From Bacillota bacterium (GTDB taxonomy: Bacteria; Bacillota; UBA4882; UBA10575): a stretch of 9,535 nt of DNA. The notes beneath the pieces were generated by a model. The model did no database searches. It was not told where the DNA came from and saw nothing but the letters and a program-made list of their open reading frames with translations. The stretch spans positions 1 to 9,535 of the forward strand of contig JAAZDX010000217.1 in NCBI GenBank assembly GCA_012512605.1, in the 5' to 3' direction. This document shows, piece after piece, positions 6,722 through 9,535 of this stretch. Numbering within the stretch: position 1 is the first letter of the stretch; every line of letters starts with the position of its first letter. A program made the translations under genes and the position numbers.

Positions 6722-7771
6722 TTAAAGACCTTTTTCCCCCATATAAACCGCCAAATCCGCCACCCGGCAGGAATAACCCCATTCATTGTCGTACCAGGCA
6801 ACGACTTTCACCAGGTTATCCTCGATCACCATCGTCGAAAGGCCGTCCACAATGGACGAGTGGGGATCACCGTTATAATCTTTAGAAACCAACGGCAGCT
6901 CGTTATAAGCCATAATCCCTTTGAGTTCATTTTCGGCCGCTGCTTTCAAAGTCGCGTTGATCTCTTCCGCACTCACCGGCGACTGATTAAGTTCCGCCAC
7001 CAGATCGACCACAGAGACGTTGGGTGTGGGCACCCGCATGGCAAACCCGTTCAGTTTCCCTTTCAACTCCGGCAGGACCAAAGCCACGGCCCGTGCCGCT
7101 CCGGTGGTCGTGGGGATAATTGATAAAGCAGCCGCTCTGGCCCGTCTTAGGTCGCTATGGGGTAAGTCTAAGATCTGCTGGTCATTGGTATAGCTATGTA
7201 CGGTTGTCATCAAACCCCGTTTTATGCCGAATTTTTGGTGCAAGACTTTCGCGACCGGGGCTAAACAGTTGGTGGTACAGGATGCATTGGAGACAACATG
7301 GTGCTTTTGGGGGTCGTACTGGTCTTGGTTGACCCCCATCACGATGGTCAGGTCCTCCTCCTTCGCGGGCGCCGTAATGATCACTTTTTTCGCGCCGCCT
7401 TTGGTAATATGATTGACCGCGCCGCGCACCTGCCGTCCCTTCTTGTTCACCCCATCATTTTTTAAGGTAAAAATGCCCGTGGCTTCAATCACGATCTCCA
7501 CACCATACTCCGACCAGGGGATCTCCGCCGGATCTTGCACTGAAAGTACTTTAACCGTCTTTCCATCCACGCTGATCTGGTCGGTTTCCGCATTGACGGC
7601 TGCATCCAAGCGCCCATGGACCGAATCGTACTTTAAAAGATGGGCAAGGGTATCCGCGTTTGTTAGGTCGTTGACCGCAACAACCTCCAAGTCCGGATGG
7701 TACTGGTGAATTGCACGGTAAACATTCCGTCCAATCCGTCCAAAACCGTTAATCCCAATCTTCACTCCCAT
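6722..7771 (-). CDS. gap: Glyceraldehyde-3-phosphate dehydrogenase, type I, NAD type
   Basis: The enzyme oxidises glyceraldehyde 3-phosphate to 1,3-bisphosphoglycerate with NAD+ and phosphate. From the ATG at 7771 the product is 349 residues. It opens with the Rossmann motif GINGFGRIGRNV (7-18). Asp35 in AVNDL and the DLPHSDLRRARAAA segment (202-215, Leu-Pro in place) point to the glycolytic, NAD-preferring form. The catalytic Cys165 (SNASCTTNC) and His192 (TVHSYTNDQ) keep the usual 27-residue separation. WYDNEWGYSCR ends the catalytic domain. The region from about 103 to 126, between ATGIFT and GAKKV, is roughly a dozen residues longer than in well-known bacterial GAPDHs. AAGGAGGAG precedes the ATG with good spacing; an in-frame extension to 7810 is basic and unlike the family. 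It is the first gene of the glycolytic cluster. Confidence 0.97.
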   Translation of the reverse strand: MGVKIGINGFGRIGRNVYRAIHQYHPDLEVVAVNDLTNADTLAHLLKYDSVHGRLDAAVNAETDQISVDGKTVKVLSVQDPAEIPWSEYGVEIVIEATGIFTLKNDGVNKKGRQVRGAVNHITKGGAKKVIITAPAKEEDLTIVMGVNQDQYDPQKHHVVSNASCTTNCLAPVAKVLHQKFGIKRGLMTTVHSYTNDQQILDLPHSDLRRARAAALSIIPTTTGAARAVALVLPELKGKLNGFAMRVPTPNVSVVDLVAELNQSPVSAEEINATLKAAAENELKGIMAYNELPLVSKDYNGDPHSSIVDGLSTMVIEDNLVKVVAWYDNEWGYSCRVADLAVYMGEKGL

Positions 7772-7838
7772 TTTTCTCCTCCTTTTTCCTATGCATCGTC
7801 TACCCGGCAATGGGCAACCGATTTTTATTGCTACTGGA

Positions 7839-7867
7839 ATTATCTCCCGATCAAGCTAAAACTACAA
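7839..7867 (-). promoter_or_regulatory. Sigma-A-type promoter of the glycolytic operon
   Basis: On the minus strand -35 TTGTAG (7867-7862), a 17-base spacer and -10 GATAAT (7844-7839) form a reasonable housekeeping promoter. Transcription would start near 7832, giving a leader of about 60 bases before gap. I did not see a CggR-type GGGAC/TGTCC operator or a convincing CcpA site in the 203-bp whiA-gap spacer. No clear terminator follows whiA, so read-through from whiA is also possible. Confidence 0.6.
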
Positions 7868-7974
7868 TAACAGTTTTTGCAACTCGCCGTAAGTCGGAAG
7901 ATTTCCTTTGAAAAAGGAGGGTTGCGTCGGGAAATCGCCTTTACTTAGGTTGAAATAAGTTCAAAATAAAAGCT

Positions 7975-8934
7975 TCATCCCGGAGAATTCATTTCCTCCC
8001 GGTCAACAAAAGTTTCGGCAATTTTTAACAATTTCCGCATCCGGTGGTTCACCGCCGACTTACTCAAGGGCGGCGTGGCCAATTCACCCAGTTCCCGCAG
8101 GCTGGCTTCGGGATGGTCCAGGCGTAACAGCGCAATCTCCTGGAGGCTTGTGGGGAGTTTCTCCAGCACCTTCCGGTTTTCTAAAGCCTTGATCACTTCT
8201 ACTTGTTCCAAACCCGCCCGCACCGTTTTCTCCAGGTTGGCCGTCTCGCAATTAACCAAACGGTTCACTTCATTCCGCATCTCTTTAATCACACGTACTT
8301 CTTCCATGGCTAAAAATGCGCCATGGGCACCCATGAAGCTGATAAACCGCCCGATCGTTTCGGCACCCTTCAGATAGACCGTATATTCCTTCCGGTGGTG
8401 CGTGCCCGCCCGGAACCCGCAAAGATTCATCAGATAATTTAGACCTAAAGCAAACTCCTCATTCTCGGTGGTGATCTCCAAATGATAATTTTGTTTCTGG
8501 GGATCGGTAATCGAGCCACGAGCCAAAAACGCACCCCGGAGGAAAGCAGCCCGGCAGCAATCGTTCCGGACTAGCGAAGACGTAATTGCGCTGTTCAGCT
8601 GCAACCCGGCCGATAAGATCTCCAGTTCTTTTAAAACCCGCTTGACGTTGCGGGCCCCGATTAATTGTAAACGGTAGCGGCGCCGGCTGAAGCGTCCAGT
8701 ATCTTCCACGATAACCCGTCCAGGAAGCTGAAAATATTTCTTCAAAAGTAAGAGGGTTTTCCGGATTAAAGCCGCGCTTTCGCTGATCACCGTTACGGCA
8801 TAAGATTGGTTGGCCCGCAAATGCAGACTGCCACTAGCCCGCACAATCGCCGCCAGTTCCGCTTTGACGCAACATTTTTGCGTCGGGTATTTCCTGGCCA
8901 ATTCTTCCTTCGTGCGTTGGGAAAAAGTCCCCAC
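7975..8934 (-). CDS. whiA: DNA-binding protein WhiA
   Basis: WhiA is a conserved Gram-positive DNA-binding protein. It is a sporulation regulator in Streptomyces and affects cell division and chromosome segregation in Bacillus. The 319-residue product matches the family length. It has a degenerate LAGLIDADG-like N-terminal fold, including CCVKAELAAIVRASGSLHL (21-39) and CCRAAFLRGAFLARGSI (126-142). The conserved NCETANLEKTV motif (228-238) is present. A C-terminal helix-turn-helix lies around 262-308, with SLRELGELATPPLSKSAVNH as its core. The start is GTG, with GGGAGAG about seven bases upstream. In many Firmicutes whiA follows rapZ and yvcK; here the upstream neighbour is the divergent spmA, so whiA heads its own transcript. 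gap follows 203 bp downstream. I found no strong promoter for it. Confidence 0.95.
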   Translation of the reverse strand: MGTFSQRTKEELARKYPTQKCCVKAELAAIVRASGSLHLRANQSYAVTVISESAALIRKTLLLLKKYFQLPGRVIVEDTGRFSRRRYRLQLIGARNVKRVLKELEILSAGLQLNSAITSSLVRNDCCRAAFLRGAFLARGSITDPQKQNYHLEITTENEEFALGLNYLMNLCGFRAGTHHRKEYTVYLKGAETIGRFISFMGAHGAFLAMEEVRVIKEMRNEVNRLVNCETANLEKTVRAGLEQVEVIKALENRKVLEKLPTSLQEIALLRLDHPEASLRELGELATPPLSKSAVNHRMRKLLKIAETFVDREEMNSPG

Positions 8935-8971
8935 GATCTTTCTCTCCCATCATAAGCCAGACTTTTATTGC

Positions 8972-9000
8972 GCATAAACCTGTCAAGCCACCGTATATAT
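8972..9000 (+). promoter_or_regulatory. Possible sigma-E-like sporulation promoter of spmA
   Basis: GCATAAA (8972-8978), a 14-base spacer and GTATATAT (8993-9000) resemble the mother-cell sigma-E pattern (ATA-type -35 and CATAnnnT-type -10). In B. subtilis spmA is controlled by sigma-E, which fits. The match is imperfect and rests on motif inspection alone. A TTGACA on the opposite strand (8986-8981) overlaps this spacer and could belong to whiA, but it lacks a good -10. Confidence 0.35.
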
Positions 9001-9008
9001 AGATCGAT

Positions 9009-9018
9009 GGAGGAGGTG
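9009..9018 (+). promoter_or_regulatory. Perfect Shine-Dalgarno inside the annotated start of spmA
   Basis: GGAGGAGGTG is an exact match to the 16S rRNA 3' end. It overlaps the in-frame ATG (9007) and GTG (9016) candidates and so cannot serve either with normal spacing. Eight bases beyond its GGAGG core lies ATC (9025-9027). Confidence 0.7.
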
Positions 9019-9535
9019 CTTACCATCAATAAAATCTGGTTTGCCCTTTTTTTCCTCGGCTATTTAGTGGCCGGAGCGACCGGACGCGTCGAAGAGACAA
9101 CTCTAGCCCTCATTACCGCCATGGAAGAGAGCGTCAGCTTTACCTTGGGTCTCGTTGGTTTTTTAGCCTTCTGGTCCGGCCTGTTAAAGATCGCCGAAGC
9201 CGCTGGCCTTACCCAAAGATTGGCCCGGACCCTCCATCCACTCCTCCGCCGCCTTTTCCCCCGTCTTCCTTATGATAGCCCAGCAATCGGTGCCATTACC
9301 CTCAGTTTAGCCGCCAATCTGCTTGGATTAAGCCACGCCGCCACCCCGCTGGGCATTAAGGCCATGCACGAACTGGAAAAGGTCAACCAAACCCCCGGCG
9401 AAGTGTCCGATGAGATGGCCGTCTACCTGGCTTTAATCTTGGGCGGGATCTCCTTCGTCCCTTCCACCATCATAGCCGTTCGTTCCCGAGCAGGTTCTCC
9501 CCAACCATCGGTGGTAATCCTCCCCATTATAATCG
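9016..9535 (+). CDS. spmA: Spore maturation protein A homologue, 3' end cut by the window edge
   Basis: SpmA is a membrane protein of the nucleoside-recognition (Gate) family. In B. subtilis it works with SpmB during spore core dehydration, though its transported substrate is unknown. About 173 residues are visible before the right edge. Hydrophobic helices lie near 6-22, 43-60 and 136-152. The signature NLLGLSHAATPLGIKAM (101-117) closely resembles the B. subtilis protein, as does SFVPSTIIAVR (146-156). The segment GLVGFLAFWSGLLKIAEAAG also fits. The start is uncertain: ATG 9007, GTG 9016 (used here) and a non-standard ATC 9025 are all in frame, and the perfect Shine-Dalgarno suits only the last. 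It diverges from whiA across about 80 bp. spmB would be expected next, outside the window. Confidence 0.88.
   Translation, partial: MLTINKIWFALFFLGYLVAGATGRVEETTLALITAMEESVSFTLGLVGFLAFWSGLLKIAEAAGLTQRLARTLHPLLRRLFPRLPYDSPAIGAITLSLAANLLGLSHAATPLGIKAMHELEKVNQTPGEVSDEMAVYLALILGGISFVPSTIIAVRSRAGSPQPSVVILPIII

Noticed and set aside
7772..7810. Upstream extension of gap to 7810
   Set aside because: It adds MPGRRCIGKRRRK before the canonical MGVKIGINGFG start, which has its own strong ribosome site.
7772..7974. CggR or CcpA operator in front of gap
   Set aside because: I searched by eye for paired GGGAC/TGTCC boxes and for cre-like palindromes and found no acceptable match.
8793..9029. Minus-strand 78-codon ORF over the whiA N-terminus and spacer
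   Set aside because: It is out of frame with whiA and crosses the divergent promoter region. No recognisable product.

Overview
The window looks like chromosomal DNA from an endospore-forming Firmicute (Bacillota) of intermediate GC content. The evidence is WhiA, a glycolytic operon of Firmicutes type, a spore maturation protein A homologue, strong GGAGG-type ribosome binding sites and frequent GTG/TTG starts. I cannot name the species. A clostridial or Limnochordia-like lineage is a guess.

Layout. Everything from base 1 to 8934 is on the minus strand. Read in the direction of transcription, the order is whiA (8934 to 7975), gap (7771 to 6722), pgk (6665 to 5478), tpiA (5465 to 4719), a possible 38-codon small ORF (4710 to 4594), gpmI (4578 to 3028), eno (2963 to 1656), secG (1514 to 1299), a rho-independent terminator, and then a separate methyl-accepting chemotaxis gene (1090 to 1) cut by the window edge. 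A spmA homologue on the plus strand diverges from whiA and runs off the right edge.

Function. gap, pgk, tpiA, gpmI and eno encode all five enzymes of triose-phosphate glycolysis, from triose phosphates to phosphoenolpyruvate. They are tightly packed with a good sigma-A-type promoter in front of gap. The CggR repressor gene that often heads this operon is absent, and whiA sits in its place. secG has its own extended -10 promoter after an inverted repeat at the end of eno, so it can be expressed apart from glycolysis. The longest non-coding stretches are about 200 bp (7772-7974 and 1091-1298). No rRNA, tRNA, mobile element or CRISPR array was seen.

No novel multi-gene system is evident; this is mostly a conserved housekeeping region. 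The points most worth checking are local: the unclear start codon of spmA (perfect Shine-Dalgarno, possible AUC start), an insertion in GAPDH, a Shine-Dalgarno-bearing spacer between tpiA and gpmI, a chemoreceptor with no external sensor domain, and a CTAG-rich repeat block upstream of it.
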